Assembly: GCA_007922225.1 (NCBI GenBank)
Contig: ML679989.1
Coordinates: 17,363,974 to 17,427,973, forward strand
Source of the DNA: Emydura subglobosa
Taxonomy: Eukaryota > Chordata > Testudines > Chelidae
Length of the DNA: 64,000 nucleotides
Direction: 5' to 3'
The notes under the pieces are model-generated. The model was not told where the DNA came from. It was given only the letters and a program-made list of their open reading frames with translations, and did not search any database. Shown in pieces: positions 10,631 to 23,160 of the stretch (its first letter is position 1; every line of letters begins with the position of its first letter). The translations under genes were made by a program, and so were the position numbers.

Positions 10631-10728
10631 TGTATGATTAGGTCTACTTGGTCCTGCCACAGTGCAGAGGGCTGGACTTGATGACGTCTCGAGATCTCTT
10701 CCAGCCCTACATTTCTAGGATTCTATGA
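10631..10728 (+). mobile_element. CR1 LINE 3' end
   Basis: GGTCTACTTGGTCCTGCCAC, GGGCTGGACTTGATGACGTC, then CTCTTCCAGCCCTACATTTC and GGATTCTATGA. This is the terminal ~100 bp of a CR1 copy with its ATTCTATGA end. Confidence 0.9.
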
Positions 10729-12474
10729 CAAATGAGCCACAGCTCAAGTCAGCTGTTCTGACTACAACCGGAGGGGAACAGTTCTGCCACTACAGAGATA
10801 GCTGAGGCTGACTAGTTCACCAGGACTTTCTCTCCCATCTAGCTGGGCACCTAATCCCCTTAGGTCCTGTTGAAAACCACAGGCTTCTATCCTAGTTACA
10901 CTAGCCAGGAAAAACAACTAGGGGATATGAGCCCTCATGCTTCAGGGCATAAGCCAACCACTATCACTGCGGTTAGCAAAACTCTTCTTGCAAACGAATG
11001 CACAGTTTTCAGTTCTGGGGGTTTTAATACATTCCCCTGAACCATAAGGCTTTTACTGGAGACAGGACACCGGGAAGCTGCTGGCCTGTCTCCCCACCCC
11101 AGGAAGGACTAACACCACACCCAATTTTCTTTCAGGCCCTTGCTGTGTAGAGCACAATTAATTCAAACACACAAAACTCACCCAGTAACACCAAAACAAA
11201 GCTATATCCCTGACCTAAGCTGCCTAGAGGAGCACAGAGCTCTATCCCCATGTCTCTCACCCTGCCCCAGGGCCAGCCAGAGACACCAACCTCCAGACTG
11301 CTGCTCTCTCTGCTTTTTATAGGCAACATGGGACCCCTTCCGTGCTGGGTCTGATAACTGAACTGGATCAGGCTCCTTTGGCCCTTAAAGGGGAGAGCAC
11401 CCTGTTAAAACACACAGCTGCTAGGCCATTTCCTACGTCACCTTCGAACAGTAAGCAAAGTGCAGCAGCCTGCTGCCTTGTGTGTATTAAAAGGGTCTGA
11501 TTTAAAATGAAAAGAAATGATAAGTGTACGTACATATGGTTAGGTACGACCCTATGACTCATTTTTAATAAAAGTGTATCCATTTTTAAAATAGCACAAC
11601 CAAAGCTTTGCAGTGCACCTGTATAGATAATCAAGATACAAGAGCCATTTCCTCAAGATCAGATTGCCGTGCTGAATTAACTTTTAACAGGAGGTCGTTC
11701 AAGGGTTTGTGGGTCTTACGGTTTGTTGGTAAGAAACAGAACTCTTTCTTTGTGAGAAAAAACAAAAGGAAATAGTAAAGCAGAAAAAAGCTCAGTTGAA
11801 AGAAAAAGGAAATTGAAAGGGGAATGCTAGGTGAATAAGCACTAGCTGATATTAAACTGTGGATCAAGATTTTGTATTAGAATTAAGAGGAAAACTCCAC
11901 CCATTTTGTTAAAGCCAGAAATCAGAAAGTTTTGACGCCGGGGAGACTCTTTTCTTCTTGGTGCAACAGAACTGAAAACGTCAGGCCAGCCGTTGGTGCA
12001 AGCTGACGCAAGCCATTGCAGTTTCCACTGACTTCAACGGAGCCACACAATAGTCATTCAGATGTAAGAGAAGATTCATTAGTCCTTTACACACTGAGAC
12101 GAACTAGATATGCCCAACCTTAATACAACACAAGAGCAACATTTTTTCCAACCACCCCTTTCCGCCCCAAGGGAAGGGCTGACCTGAACTTTTACCCCAG
12201 TAGAACTGAACTTGATCCTTTCATAATGAATGGTGGAATCTCACTGCTAGTCACCAGTTTGCTATTCTCTTGTAGCTTTTTTCTCTCTCTATTGGGTGGC
12301 CTTAGATAGAAGGGAGCTTTTATTCTATAGATGCAGTTAATACAGGGTTTTGCTTTGCCTGGGACTAGCTCGCAGATCACTGATAGATGTGTGAAGTTTA
12401 ATTATTTCTCATTTTTGTGCTGCTAGGCTGAAGCCAGGAGAACCTCCCAAATTACTGAACTACAACAACACTGC
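10729..12474. other. EHMT1 intron 2, no recognised element
   Basis: One small copy of the ACTGACTTCAACGGAGCC palindrome signature sits near 12026-12050. No exon or LINE signature is seen. Confidence 0.4.
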
Positions 12475-12670
12475 ATCTCTGCAGTGCCTTTCATTCGAAG
12501 AACTCAAAGCACTTCATGTATGACGCGTCACAAAATACCTGTGAGGCAGGGAGCTGTCTTGCCCCTCCTACAGATGGAGAAAACTGAGGCACAGAGAAGT
12601 TGCGTGACTTGCAAAGGTACATGCAGTGAGTCAATGGCACAGCGGGCACAACACGCACTAACACAAAGCA
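12475..12670 (-). mobile_element. MIR-like SINE, minus strand
   Basis: Reads AGTGCCTTTCATTCGAAGAA, CAAAGCACTTCATG, then GATGGAGAAAACTGAGGCAC, AGAGAAGTTGCGTGACTTGC and a TGCAGTGAGTCA end. The 'AAACTGAGGCACAGAGA...GACTTGC' block is the reverse complement of the conserved core of amniote MIR/CORE-SINEs. Confidence 0.75.
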
Positions 12671-12775
12671 GGGTTGTTACAAATAATTGCCCAGACATGG
12701 ATCTGAATTGATGTGGACCTCTGAAGCTCAGGACAAGCTTTTCCAAATTGTGCATGTGTATAATCCATGCACTCA

Positions 12776-12842
12776 TCCTTTAGCTCAAGCAGTAATGGCT
12801 CTAGGCTTCTAGTCCAAAGGTCCTTGGTTCAATCGCTGAAGA
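12776..12842 (+). mobile_element. tRNA-like SINE head with A-box and B-box
   Basis: TTAGCTCAAGCAGTAATGGC resembles a Pol III A-box, and GGTCCTTGGTTCAATCGC contains a good B-box (GGTTCAATC), about 45 bases apart. The spacing and the middle part resemble a Cys-type tRNA, but the acceptor stem is not formed, so this is a tRNA-derived SINE or tRNA relic rather than a functional tRNA gene. Confidence 0.5.
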
Positions 12843-13795
12843 GAACCCAGCCAGGGGTCTCATTATACAGGGAACGGAATTCAGATGGGCTCCGGTTCTA
12901 ACTAATAGGCAACAGTTCTCATCCAACACGAGATCAGTTGTCTCATGGTATTTCAGACCTGATCAGAAGAACCAGAAACTTCACATGGAATCTTATTCTT
13001 GAGCGATTTGTGCGCGGTTTTACAGACCCAAGAGATTCTGAGAGCTGAGAGAGGTTTCAAAGAAGTACCTAGACCTTGGGGTGTTTCACCAACCCTCCCA
13101 ACAGGGGAAGGGGCCCATCCATTGCTTCATCACATGCTGCCTCTAGAGAAACCATTTCACGCCAACTTGTCAGGCAGTAGTAATTATTTAATGTTTGGGC
13201 TGCGCTTGAAAATGTAAATCATTATATAAATGTTAAGTGTTATTGGTAATGGAAGTGAAGAACATTAACTAATTAAACCCATGTGGCAGCCAATACTGGT
13301 TTATGAAGGTCAGGTAAGAACTCCATAAACAAGCCACACAGTCAAGTAATCATGCAAGTCATACTCTGGCATGTTAAAATAATACCAAAAACACAACAGG
13401 GATGGAAATGACATGTCTGGGCCTCAGTACTTGAAAGATTCTGTCCCATCTCTCCACAAAAGAGCTGGTAGACTGAAGGAGGGAGGATAGTTTGAAAGTC
13501 CAATACCTCGTGAAGCACTGAGCCTGGAAATGAACATTTTATACCATTGTCCACCTGGGATTCTCCACTTTCCTATGACACATAGTATTTGCTTTTAGCC
13601 AAAATCAGTCAAGAAGTATCAAGACGTTAAAGTATCTCTCCCTTCTGATTAACATCTTGGTTTTTTAACCCATCAGAACTCAGAGGCTGCTGTTTGAGAC
13701 CAGCTAGAGCTCGAAAGCAATGATTTGCATCATGTAAAAGCAACTTAATATCCCACATCCCAGGCCCCATGACCAGTTTCTCCTCTCCATTACAT
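12843..13795. other. EHMT1 intron 2, no recognised element
   Basis: AT-rich non-coding sequence without a repeat signature I can name. Confidence 0.4.
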
Positions 13796-13890
13796 TAGTG
13801 CCAAGACTTAAGCACACCCAGAGCTGAGTTCAAAGAGATTACTAACATGCTTAATGATAAGCACGTGTGCGAGCGCTTGCAAGATTTGGT
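13796..13890. repeat. Palindromic 'CTTAAGCAC' family, fragment
   Basis: GACTTAAGCACACCCAG and CATGCTTAATGATAAGCACG carry the arms of the same palindromic family that interrupts the CR1 at 6250-6395. Confidence 0.4.
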
Positions 13891-13964
13891 CATTAGTCTC
13901 TAACTTTAGCAGTTTGTAAGAAATGGGCTTCTAAAAAAACAAACAGTGGCCATGGGACTCTGTT

Positions 13965-15425
13965 CTGGGAAGGGGGACTGGTGAAGGGCAAACGTACTAG
14001 CTATTTTTAAAAAGGAGAACAAAAAGGACCCGAAGAATTACAGGCAAGTCATCCTAACTTTGATACACAGAGAGATACTGGAACAAATTATTAAACAATC
14101 AATTTCAAAGCACCTAGAGAGGATAAGAAGGTTCCAAAGAATAACCAGCAGGAATTTGTCAAGAACAAGTCATGGCAAACCAACCTAATTTCCTTCTTTG
14201 ATAGGGTAACTGGCCCAGTGAATAAGGGGGAAAACAGCAGATGTGATGTATCTTGATTTTAGTAAGCTTTTTGACAGTCCAACATGACATTCTCATAAGC
14301 AAGCTAGGGAAATGGAGTCTAGATGAAATTACTATACAGTGGGTGCAAAACTGCTTGAAAGGCAGGACTCAGAGTAGATATGAAAGGTTTACTGTCAAAT
14401 TGGGATACTGCAGCAAAGTGGGATCCCGCAGGGGTCAGTCCTGTGTCTGATACTATTCAATATTTTCATAAATGACTTGAATAATGGAGTGAAAAGTATG
14501 TTTATAAAATGTGAAGATAACACGAAGCTCACGGGATTGAAAACACTTTGGAAGGCAGGATCAGAATTCAAGACAACCTTGACAAATTAGAGAAAAGGTC
14601 TGAAATCAACAAGATTAAATTCAATAAGAGACATGTGCAAAGTACTAACGTCTAGGAAGGAAAAATGAAATGCACTGCTATTCCCCAAAATTACTAAATG
14701 GGAAATAACTGGCTAGGTGGTCATACTGTTGAAAAGGATGTGGATATTATAGTAGATCACAAATTGAATATGAGTCAACAATCTGATGCAGCTGCAAAAA
14801 AAGGCTAATGTCATTCTGGGGTGTATGAACAGAAGTGTCATATATAAGACATGGGAAGTCATTGTCCCACTGTACTCAGTACTGGTGAGCTCTCAGCCAG
14901 AGTACAATGTCCAGTTCCGGCACTGCACTTTAAGAAAGATGTGTACAAACTAGAAAAGGTCCAGAGGAAAGCAACAAAAATGATTAAAGATTTAGAAAAC
15001 CTGACGTATGAGGAAAGGTTAAAGAAATTGGGCATGTTCTGCCTTCAGAAAAGAAAAGAAAAGAAAACTGAGAGGGAATCAGATCAGGTTTCAAATATGT
15101 TAAGGTCTGTTATAATGAGGATGGTGATTATTTGTTCTCCATATCCCCTGAAGGTAGGACAAGTAGTAATAGGCTTAAATCTGCACCAAGGAAAATTTAG
15201 GTTAGATATTAGGAGAACCTTTCTGACTATATGGGTAGTTAAATTCTGGAATAGATTTCTTAGGGAGATTGTGGAATCCCCATCATTGGAGGTTTTTAAG
15301 AACAGGATGGACAAATATCTGTTAAGGATGGTCTAGGTTTACTTCATTCTGTCTCAGTGCTGGAGGCTGTATATGATGACTCGAGGTCTTGCCCCGCCCT
15401 TCGATCGTTCTGTAATTCTATGATG
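13965..15425 (+). mobile_element. CR1 LINE, long 5'-truncated copy with dead reverse transcriptase
   Basis: About 1.46 kb of CR1 ORF2 and 3' UTR. The polymerase palm reads HDILISKLGKWSLDEITIQW then LKGRTQ (14280-14375). A short frameshift later comes FNIFINDLNNGV (14455-14490). The usual F-A-D-D active-site box has become C-E-D-N at 14510-14521, losing the second catalytic aspartate. The C-terminal part at about 14925-15336 is still open in one frame (KKDVYKLEKVQRKATKMIKD, LTYEERLKKLGMFCLQKRK, FLREIVESPSLEVFKNRMDK). The copy ends in a 3' UTR with TCTGTAATTCTATGATGG, the CR1-type tail. Several frameshifts make it inactive. Confidence 0.93.
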
Positions 15426-16390
15426 GATTGAAGAGAAAGGAAAAGCAAGATGGTACTCAGGTTGGTATGAATTTTAATGTCTGCTATCTCTTGTTCAGCA
15501 AAGACTAGAAATATTTTGGAGGGGCCAGTTCAGTGCTTTTCTAAACCGCAGTCCTGGATTAGAAATTAGAACAAAATTATGCCCATCCCTGCAGAAGCAA
15601 TGACTTCAATAACAACTCCATGAAAGGCAAGACCAAACAACAAGAGATATAGGTTTTTAAATGGAGATCTTTATTAAATCTTCAGACTGTGTGTGCATGC
15701 GTGCAAACACACACACACACAAAGAATCTGGTTGCAAATACTTCATGTGATGAAAAGCACGATGCTGCATCATTTGAAGTAAAAGCAAAAGGGTAAAAAT
15801 GCACAAGCTAGGACACGCCCCATAATGACAGGCCACGTCCCACTCATTCCCCAGTGCCACCATTGCTTCCCAAAGCAACCAGCAAGCTCACAGGAAAGGA
15901 GAAAACAAACTTCAATAGATTTAAAAAAAAAATCAAAATGGATAATGACACAATCAGCAACCAACTCCATAGGGCAAGAGCCATTCATTGTCCTCCTGAG
16001 TGAAAATAGCTAGATACCAGAGAATCCGGCAAGTTGCTTTACTATTTGTTAATAATATGAACATTAGAGAAATAAGTCAGATTTTAGTTCAAACTAGTTA
16101 TGGATCAGGAGGTCAAAGTAACCCAGTCTCCTTTCAGTTTCAGAAGCACAACAGAAGCAGAAGTGAGAAGCATAATTCTTGTGATGGGTAGGGACAGAGA
16201 GACTGAGACCCAAATTTGCATCCCTTGGAGTGTGATCCTGCGTCTGTAAAAGCCCATAGAGAGTTTAATGGGAGCAGGAGTAGGGCCCTTAATAGACATA
16301 TCTTTACTGTCACTTATCTATTGGTTCATTTTAAACCATGCCGTGTGCAGTGTCCCCACTAATGAGATGTGGTCCTAGATCAAAGCATGC
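15426..16390. other. EHMT1 intron 2 next to exon 2, one short CA run
   Basis: Contains a mixed GTGTGCATGCGTGCAAACAC then (AC)n tract at about 15688-15721. Otherwise nothing recognised. Confidence 0.5.
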
Positions 16391-16396
16391 ACTTAC
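16391..16396 (-). other. EHMT1: Splice donor of EHMT1 exon 2
   Basis: GTAAGT immediately follows ...AAAGAGGAAG on the minus strand. This is a full match to the U1 consensus, and the phase (one base into the codon) agrees with the exon 3 acceptor. Confidence 0.9.
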
Positions 16397-16484
16397 CTTC
16401 CTCTTTACTGTTGGTGATATCTTTCAGCAGCTCAGTCTTCATGCAGACGTCTTTCCTAGTCTCTGCCTTACTCTGCACTGCTCG
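16397..16484 (-). CDS. EHMT1: EHMT1 exon 2: short N-terminal exon (AVQSKAE...KTELL)
   Basis: On the minus strand this 88-base exon reads R-AVQSKAETRKDVCMKTELL, then KDITNSKEE and the first base of a glycine codon. It aligns residue for residue with the mammalian EHMT1 N-terminus (AV....E...DxCxKTELL). The donor is a perfect GAAG|GTAAGT at 16391-16397, and the exit phase matches the entry phase of exon 3. The acceptor is less certain. The best polypyrimidine tract ends at CCGCACCCCAG (exon start 16484), but AG dinucleotides at 16478 and 16473 would give starts at 16477 or 16472. The start at 16477 would put one base of the Val codon in exon 1. The initiator exon (MAAADAE-type) is not in the window. 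This exon is too short to show up as a long open frame; splice signals and homology identify it. Confidence 0.88.
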
Positions 16485-18434
16485 CTGGGGTGCGGGAGGA
16501 AGGACAGAAATAATTAGTGTTTAGCCCAACATTCATGCACTATGCACTTTAACAAGGCACAATGGTGGAAATATCCTGTTTACATCCCCATGTCAGGGCA
16601 GAGAAGTCATGGGCAAACTGCAGAGTGCAAACTAACAACTCCAGGACACTGCCAGCAAGGTACTGGTCAAAGATCAACAATTCAAAGGTTTTCTAGGCCA
16701 GCACTGCTTCTCATTCAAGGAGGATCTGAGCCTGGATTTTCTTGTACAGTTGAGATCTACTCACATGGGGAAAAGATGTGGACCAAGATTTGTCACTAGT
16801 GATTTTGGGTGTCTAACTTGACACATCCTAAAGGAACCTGATTTAAGGTGTCCAGGTGGGCATCCCAAAAATGAGTCAGACTCACTTTTGAAAATATTGG
16901 CCCTGGTGCCAAGAGCTTAGCCAAGCACAGACATAGGCATTTTCCCCAGGTTGAACAAACACAATTTGCAAGAGTTAAACCTTCAGTCTAGGAAAGCAAC
17001 AGTAAACACACAATTTAAGTTTATTAAGTTTAATGGTGTCCATTTCTCACCCTAACATAACTTCTACAGTTTTTGCCTTTTTTAAATGAACACCTGCTAT
17101 GTTATTCAGCCACTGAGACATTTAGCATCATGCTGCTATATGGGCTTGATAGTTATGTTGCTTATCTTATAAATGCCTGACCAGAAAGAAAAGTGCAGCA
17201 GTAACAGAAAGGAAAAGGGGATTTTTTTAAAAAACACATAGGAGGAAGGGCCTTTTGACACAGTTCTCCGGCTAAAGCGACAAGCTAGTTTAAAGAATAA
17301 ACATGGCAACTGCCTGGCGAAGCTGCATCTGGTTAGCAAACAGAATTGTCTGTCCTGAGAGTCGGGCAAGGGTGAAGGGTTCATTGCATGCTGCCTGCAT
17401 TGAAGAGGAAGAATAAGCCCAGGTCAAGCCAAATGTTCTAGGCCTACACCGAGAGCAGATGGTGCCTGCAGCCATGCAAATCAAAAGGTTGAAAGCACAT
17501 TGGGTGATAAGGAAAACACCAGCCCATCTCCCATAAAACAAACACCGGAGGAGATAAGATAGAAACACACGTACAAAATAGTGCGCTCTCCATTGTCATC
17601 GAAGTCTGAACCTTCCAAAGCTAGCAACATAACTGGTCGTGGTGTTACTATTACCAGCCACCGTGCGACTTTTGTTTCCATCTGAACTCAGCAGCACTGC
17701 TAAATTCCTCTAGGTGTTAACAGCAGAGAGACCCTCCCTTTATGTATTGCAGAAGCTCACCTGGCCCATTCAGTAACCATCCTGTAGGGCCTGTGCTAAT
17801 GTCACTGGCTACAGGCTGTTCGGGGAAAAAAGCAGGGAGACACTAAGGCCACAGCACAGAAGATTAACAAACATGCTGGCATCATCTGAAAACCAATGGC
17901 TAACTAAGCTAATTAGAAGAGAAAGTGTTTAACCACAAGGAACTCCACTTGCTGAAGTTTCCAGGAAGGGCTCACTTTTTATCTAGAAAAATGTATCAGC
18001 TACGCCTCAAGGGCCCAAGTCCCGCATGGGGAGTTGAGTACACTCTGCATCTTGCAGGATCGTTCTCAAATGAGTAATACGTGTCCTGTCCTGCCCTGCC
18101 CTCTCTCTCCACATATACACACTCCTCCATAAATGTAAAGACACTCCAGACTGGCGCATGTCCAGGAGATCCCATTTGAGAGGAAACTCAGATATTAGAC
18201 ATGCGATTTTCAGACTTTAAAAAAAAAGGTTAAGGAGTATTAAAAAAAAAAAAAAAGAAAAGAGTGGTGTAAATTCCAGTTTAGCCATATGATCCAACTG
18301 CCTAAACAAGACAAGCTTTGGCTATTGGGGGACACATTTTTTCCACAGCGCAATGATCATCAAGGCAGCCTGAAGTTTGAAGGCCGGTCAACTTTATTTT
18401 TGTTAAGCCAAGAGTTAAAACATTATTCTTGGGG
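16485..18434. other. Start of EHMT1 intron 1, mostly unassigned
   Basis: GATTTTGGGTGTCTAACTTG and TTTTGAAAATATTGGCCCTG near 16800-16910 match the wording of an old dispersed repeat also seen near 39000-39110 and 39420-39640. A-rich runs lie at 18220-18262. No exon is seen. Confidence 0.45.
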
Positions 18435-18560
18435 CACACATGTATATTTAGGTCCTGATTCTCCTCTCCCTTGCTCTGGTGTCAATCAGGAGTAAGCCAA
18501 TCATATTACACAAGTATAAGCCTAGCGCAAACGTGAGCAGAATCAGTCCCCACGCTATCT
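18435..18560. repeat. Palindromic 'TGATTCTCCTCTC' family copy
   Basis: CCTGATTCTCCTCTCCCTTG, CTGGTGTCAATCAGGAGTAA and, on the far side, GTGAGCAGAATCAGTCCCC. This is the outer arm plus GTGTAAATCAGGAGTAA-type interior of a dispersed palindromic element with better copies at 37335-37455 and 40165-40320. Confidence 0.6.
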
Positions 18561-21500
18561 ACACAACCACACAGACCCAGGGGTTCTTGCTCATGAAGAA
18601 TGAATAGTCTTGCCCTTGCTACAGCAACTGGAATATAATAAAGAGACATATTATCTCCAACAGTGACCAGTCTGTTTTCAGAGGTTTGTGTTATACAAAT
18701 AAAGCCCTTTTAAGTTCCCACCTTTAAAATGATTCCAACTAAAAGCCTCAGGATTTCAGATAAGCCCGTTTTGTTCAACTGATTTACATTCTCCTTCCTT
18801 CAAAATTTGACACCTCTTCCCACTCCAGCCCACCCCCAAAAATCATGCATACTCCCCCTTTCATCCCTTCCAAGGGATATGGTATTGCCACTCAACAGAG
18901 GCCTACAGAAAAGCCAAGGCTAGAACTCTGAAGAGGGAACTGACCGCAGCAACCTGCTCTCAGCTACTGTAATTAACAAGAGTGCCTTGCTGCTCAGTAT
19001 GCCTGCAAACAAAACCAGCCTTCTGAGAGAATTCCCATCACCACAAAAAAGACTTAGCAGCACATCTCTTTCCCAGCTCATAGCCAATACACCTGTGCCA
19101 CGCCAGAGGGTGTTACTCTAGATTGCTTTTGACAGGCTCACAAGACCCATATTTCAGAACCACAGTCAAATGGTCCCTCATTAGCTGCATCAGTACCACC
19201 ACTTTCATTTCTTTGTTAAAAACCAAAACGAACTGCCAACATCAACCTCTAACGCACCACAATGCCTCTTAGCTTTGTGGGGAAGAGGAGACCATTGCAA
19301 GTTGTGAAGCATGCTAATCAAAAGGAGGCTACATCACACAATTGCTGCAAAGCGTTCGAAGTCTGCCTCCCATAAAACCTGGGGAGGAGGCAGCTTTCCC
19401 CTTCTTGGTCTATCAAAAGTCCATTGCATCAACTTTATGACAAACATTTTTCAGCCTGAAGACAGTATTCACACAAACAGAGCCCTGCAGAGTCCATACA
19501 ACCAGCCCCCCACACACACTCTCCTCCAAAATCAGCAGGATTGTAGCTGCTCATCCATTTCCATCCAGCACACAATTCCACCCAAACTTGTTAGCAGCAA
19601 CTTTGTTGTAAGTGTCAATACCTCCATTTTTTTTTCCCCTTAAATTCAAAGCAAACTTCCCTTTTTGCTCACACTCCACCATGCCCCAATCTGTCGGCTC
19701 CTGATTGGCAGAGAAATCTTATACCCACCCTCCTAGCAGAGAAATGTCTGCTTTAACAGCAGTCCCAACAAAAGCCAACTGCCAAGCACAGTCTGCTTCA
19801 GAATAAAAGTCTCATACTCTTTTCCCCACCCCTCCTTTCCTGCAGCCGTCTGTCTCCATTCCACTGCCTACAACAGAGTGATTATTAATCTTCAATCACT
19901 GGAGAGCCTCCACAAAGACTATGTGCCATACCATTATTTTTTTTTTTTAATTTCAAGGGAAATAAAAATTATTGCATCTTAAAAGAGAGACTAATTAGGT
20001 CTTTAAAAACCATGAGAATCCAAGAAGTGATTGTAGGCTGGATTATTTTTTCCCCTTCCACTTCTGTGTACAAGAAATCAGGCTCTCTTTGCTACTTTAA
20101 AACTAAGAAGGCAATGGAAGAGGGTTTAGTGAATCCAAGCAAAGGGTCTGCAGCATTTTCAAACACAGAACTAGAAACTAAACGGGTGCCTTTAAAAGGG
20201 GAAGAAAAAAAAAAAAAAAAGAGAGCTGAAAAACAGAAAGAAACCTTCTCAGCCTTCTCTTTGGGAATTTCATTAGCCATCCAGGTTCACTCCATAGCAA
20301 GTTGGTTCCATTAAGGTTTACATACAAAAGAAAACACATGCATATCAAAACTTCGAAAACAGTGTAGCTTTCCTCCTGCAACTAGCCCCCAGGAGACCAG
20401 AGTTACATCATGAACCAGAGCTCTCTAAAGGCGGACAAGAAAAGGGATCACAGTTTCACATGCTAAGGTGTAAACCTTCACCAGGTTTCTCTTTTTGTCC
20501 TAAAATTAACCGTCCAGTACACTTAGACTTAGAAGAAACATTATCCTAATTTAGATACTAAGCTAGAACAGGTCAACGCGAAGAAGAGTGGGGGTGGGAA
20601 ATAATTCGAAGTAGACGAACCCTTCTCCACTCAAACTCGGCAGAGCACACATAAAATTATGTTCTTTAACATTCAGGACACTATCTGCATCAACACATCT
20701 GTTTGCAGACTAGGCAAGAATGACATAGGAATGATCTTGAACGGCCTATAAAGCCTACAACGAGAAAGTTCAAAACCTCCATGGAAATGTAGCCCCTCTT
20801 TCCATGACACTGCTACTGTTTCCCCCCCCCCCCCCCTTACAACATCAGGTCTCCCAACAGATCAAATTCTACGCCTAGGCAAACCTCCAGCAAGCACTTC
20901 AACAAAGCAGAATTTCACCTACTGTGCAAGGCGGCAGCGAGGTATGCAATATGTACTGTAGCAAGAAAGAGAGGTAAAGCCCTTAACAAATGATGCAACT
21001 GCAGCAGCAGCAGATTCTCATTCACCATTCTCTGCTCCCCTCCACCCCCTCTTTTCTTTCTAAAATCAACTTTCTAATAATATCCTTGGGCTTAAGAAGA
21101 AGATAATCATTTAGCAGCTAATTATTTAGGAAATAAGGATTAAGAAAACAACTGTAAACACAAAAGGAAGGATTTGGTTGGCATGTGAAGAGTGTTAATT
21201 TCAGGAGTCTGTACTGAGCACCTCCCGCTATCCAGTTGCTAGGGCTAGGATAAGGCTTGCTGGTGTCACACTGACCATTTCTTAATAGAACAAGCAGAAT
21301 AATCTCATTCAGTAAGGGGAAGAAAAGCAACCAACAATGTACCTGGCCTACAGAGCAGTCACCATTCTCAAAGCCTCTTTTAAGGTTGAGGCCACTTCCT
21401 TACAAGCTGCTCGCAATCATGTGAGCTGTGGCTAATAAACCTTATTCAAAACAAACACTGCTGTCCTTCTGAAGTTGGTCTTCAAGTCAAATTAGTCTTA

Positions 21501-21895
21501 TGATTCTTTTGTTTTACACCAAGCAATTTACACCACGAGGACAGGTTCATCACACAGACTTTCCCTTCCCTCCTAAAAAGATAAACATTTTCTACTGTCA
21601 ATCAATGAGATTCTCCTAGTCTAGCTATAAAAATCATCTCCCAGCAGTGAGGTGGGGGAGGAGGGGTTGGAACAAGAGGAAAAGTCTCTGCATGCAAAAG
21701 CCAGAAACAGCCAAAACACATGCATGAAACGCAACAGGATTTGTGTCAAACTGACTTTTTACAACACAACTCACTCGTGACAATGGTCTTTGGGCTTTAT
21801 GCAAACAGGGTTTTTGCAGGGCCCCCCACTCAGGCCTGCTCAACATGCAGTTTTTGTACTGATGTAACTATGGCAGTTGGGAGGAGGGGCATTTT
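18561..21895. other. EHMT1 intron 1, unassigned, with homopolymers
   Basis: Holds T and A runs (19939-19949, 20206-20220) and a 15-base C run at 20822-20836. Open frames are short and lack any domain. I recognise no transposable element. Confidence 0.4.
20822..20836. repeat. Poly-C run (15)
   Basis: Uninterrupted cytosine run, one of several in the window (also 61502-61517 and 63939-63954). Confidence 0.95.
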
Positions 21896-22120
21896 TTAAA
21901 ACCAAAATAGTTATCTGAGCACAATCCCTAATGTGGATGCAGTCATGCCAGCGTACCGTGATAAGGCACCTTTTACAATTTACTTCCCTTTCTGTCCAGG
22001 AATAAGCTATACTGTTAGAAGCACTTTACAGCAGCATCCACACGAGGCGGTTCTACCACTTTGTCTATATATTGGGATAGTTAAGCCAGTACAATTTGTG
22101 CATATGGACAAGCCCTAAAA
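21896..22120. mobile_element. MITE of the 'TATACTGGTATAACTATC' group, degraded
   Basis: CTATATATTGGGATAGTTAA, GCCAGTACAATTTGTGC and the right end CATATGGACAAGCCCTA. The opposite side has AATGTGGATGCAGTCATGCC, an inverted counterpart of GCAGCATCCACACG. The pattern fits a palindromic MITE with a TGTAGACAAGCCCT-type terminus. Boundaries are approximate. Confidence 0.5.
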
Positions 22121-22998
22121 TCAGTGCAGACAAAGACATCCCCTCCTTCCACAGGCTGAAGTTGACGGAAGAACTGGAGCATTATTCACAGCTTCTGTTT
22201 TCTTCTCCCTACCTTTGGAAAAAAACTTAAAAAACGGAGTGTCAGATTCTGCCTGGCAACCCATCATTATCTTTAGCAAAAGCTAAACTTGCCCACTGGC
22301 TAAAACATCCATTTTAGAAACTTCAGGCCCCCCCAGAAGACTAACATGAATAAAATGTCATATGAACGGATATCCGAAGCAGAGCCCAACGTGAAAGCCC
22401 AACATGTGAAACACACATCTTTTAGAAGATGAAGATGGGTGTGCATCCCTCATCAAAATTACGCAGCCACCTCTTCAAGCCACAAGGCCCACCCCCTGCC
22501 AAACTGTCATATCCAGCAGAAGTTTGCTCTCCCTTCCCCTCCAGGAGGAAGTCACAGCAAGGATTCACTTCGCATTTCCAACTTCAGAAGCCACGATGGG
22601 GTGGAAGCAAGAAAAAGACACACAAAATAAATTCTCTCCCCCAGCCCCCAGTGATATGATTTCTTGGAGCGGAGAGGCCCTCATTCAGGATCACAGCCTC
22701 TTCAAACAAAACTTTGTGTTATCTGTAAGTTGTCTAGATGACAGACCAGGTAGCACTACACTGACTCCTGCAAACTGAGAAAGAGAGAGAAAGAGAGAAA
22801 GGAGAAAGAGAAACAAAAAAAGAGATAGCCATCTAGGGCCTGTCCCTCTAATAACTACAGAAAAACCTCACCAAGACTTTATTCTTCTTGAAAATGATAA
22901 AGCGAGACAGCACTGGTCAGTATGCGAAATCCTAAAGGTAGATCCTCAGAATCTATCAGCTATGGCCTACAGGCTTAGTCCCAGAAGTATTCTTTCTG
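22121..22998. other. EHMT1 intron 1, purine-rich tract only
   Basis: A GA-rich tract (GAGAAAGAGAGAGAAAGAGA and onwards) lies at about 22777-22818. Nothing else recognised. Confidence 0.45.
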
Positions 22999-23160
22999 CT
23001 CTGTCATTAGGATGGAGCCTGGTCTTTTCCTTCAATCCCAAGAACTGTACTGAATTAGATCATCTTTCTCTGATCACCTCCCCCTACAGGCTGTTCCTGA
23101 GCATGCTCAGCTCGGCCTTGCTCTGCCATTTCATAACTGCATTGTTTACAGACACACAGT
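22999..23160 (-). repeat. GCATGC-box element, copy 1
   Basis: On the minus (EHMT1 sense) strand the order is GTGTGTCTGTAAACAATGCA, ATGAAATGGCAGAGC, CTGAGCATGCTCAGG (GCATGC 23101-23106), CCTGTAGGGGGAGGTGA, and the end TGACAGAG. The last block sits where other copies have an exon-end-like AG|GT, but here it is followed by CA. Homology to copies 2, 3 and 6 is clear by eye in the blocks on either side of the palindrome. Function unknown; see findings. Confidence 0.6.

Noticed and set aside
12776..12842. Possible tRNA gene
   Set aside because: A-box and B-box are present, but the acceptor stem cannot be paired and there is no T-run terminator at the right place. Treated as a SINE head or tRNA relic.
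14851..15336. 161-codon open frame considered as a gene
   Set aside because: It is the C-terminal part of the CR1 LINE ORF2 and is described there.
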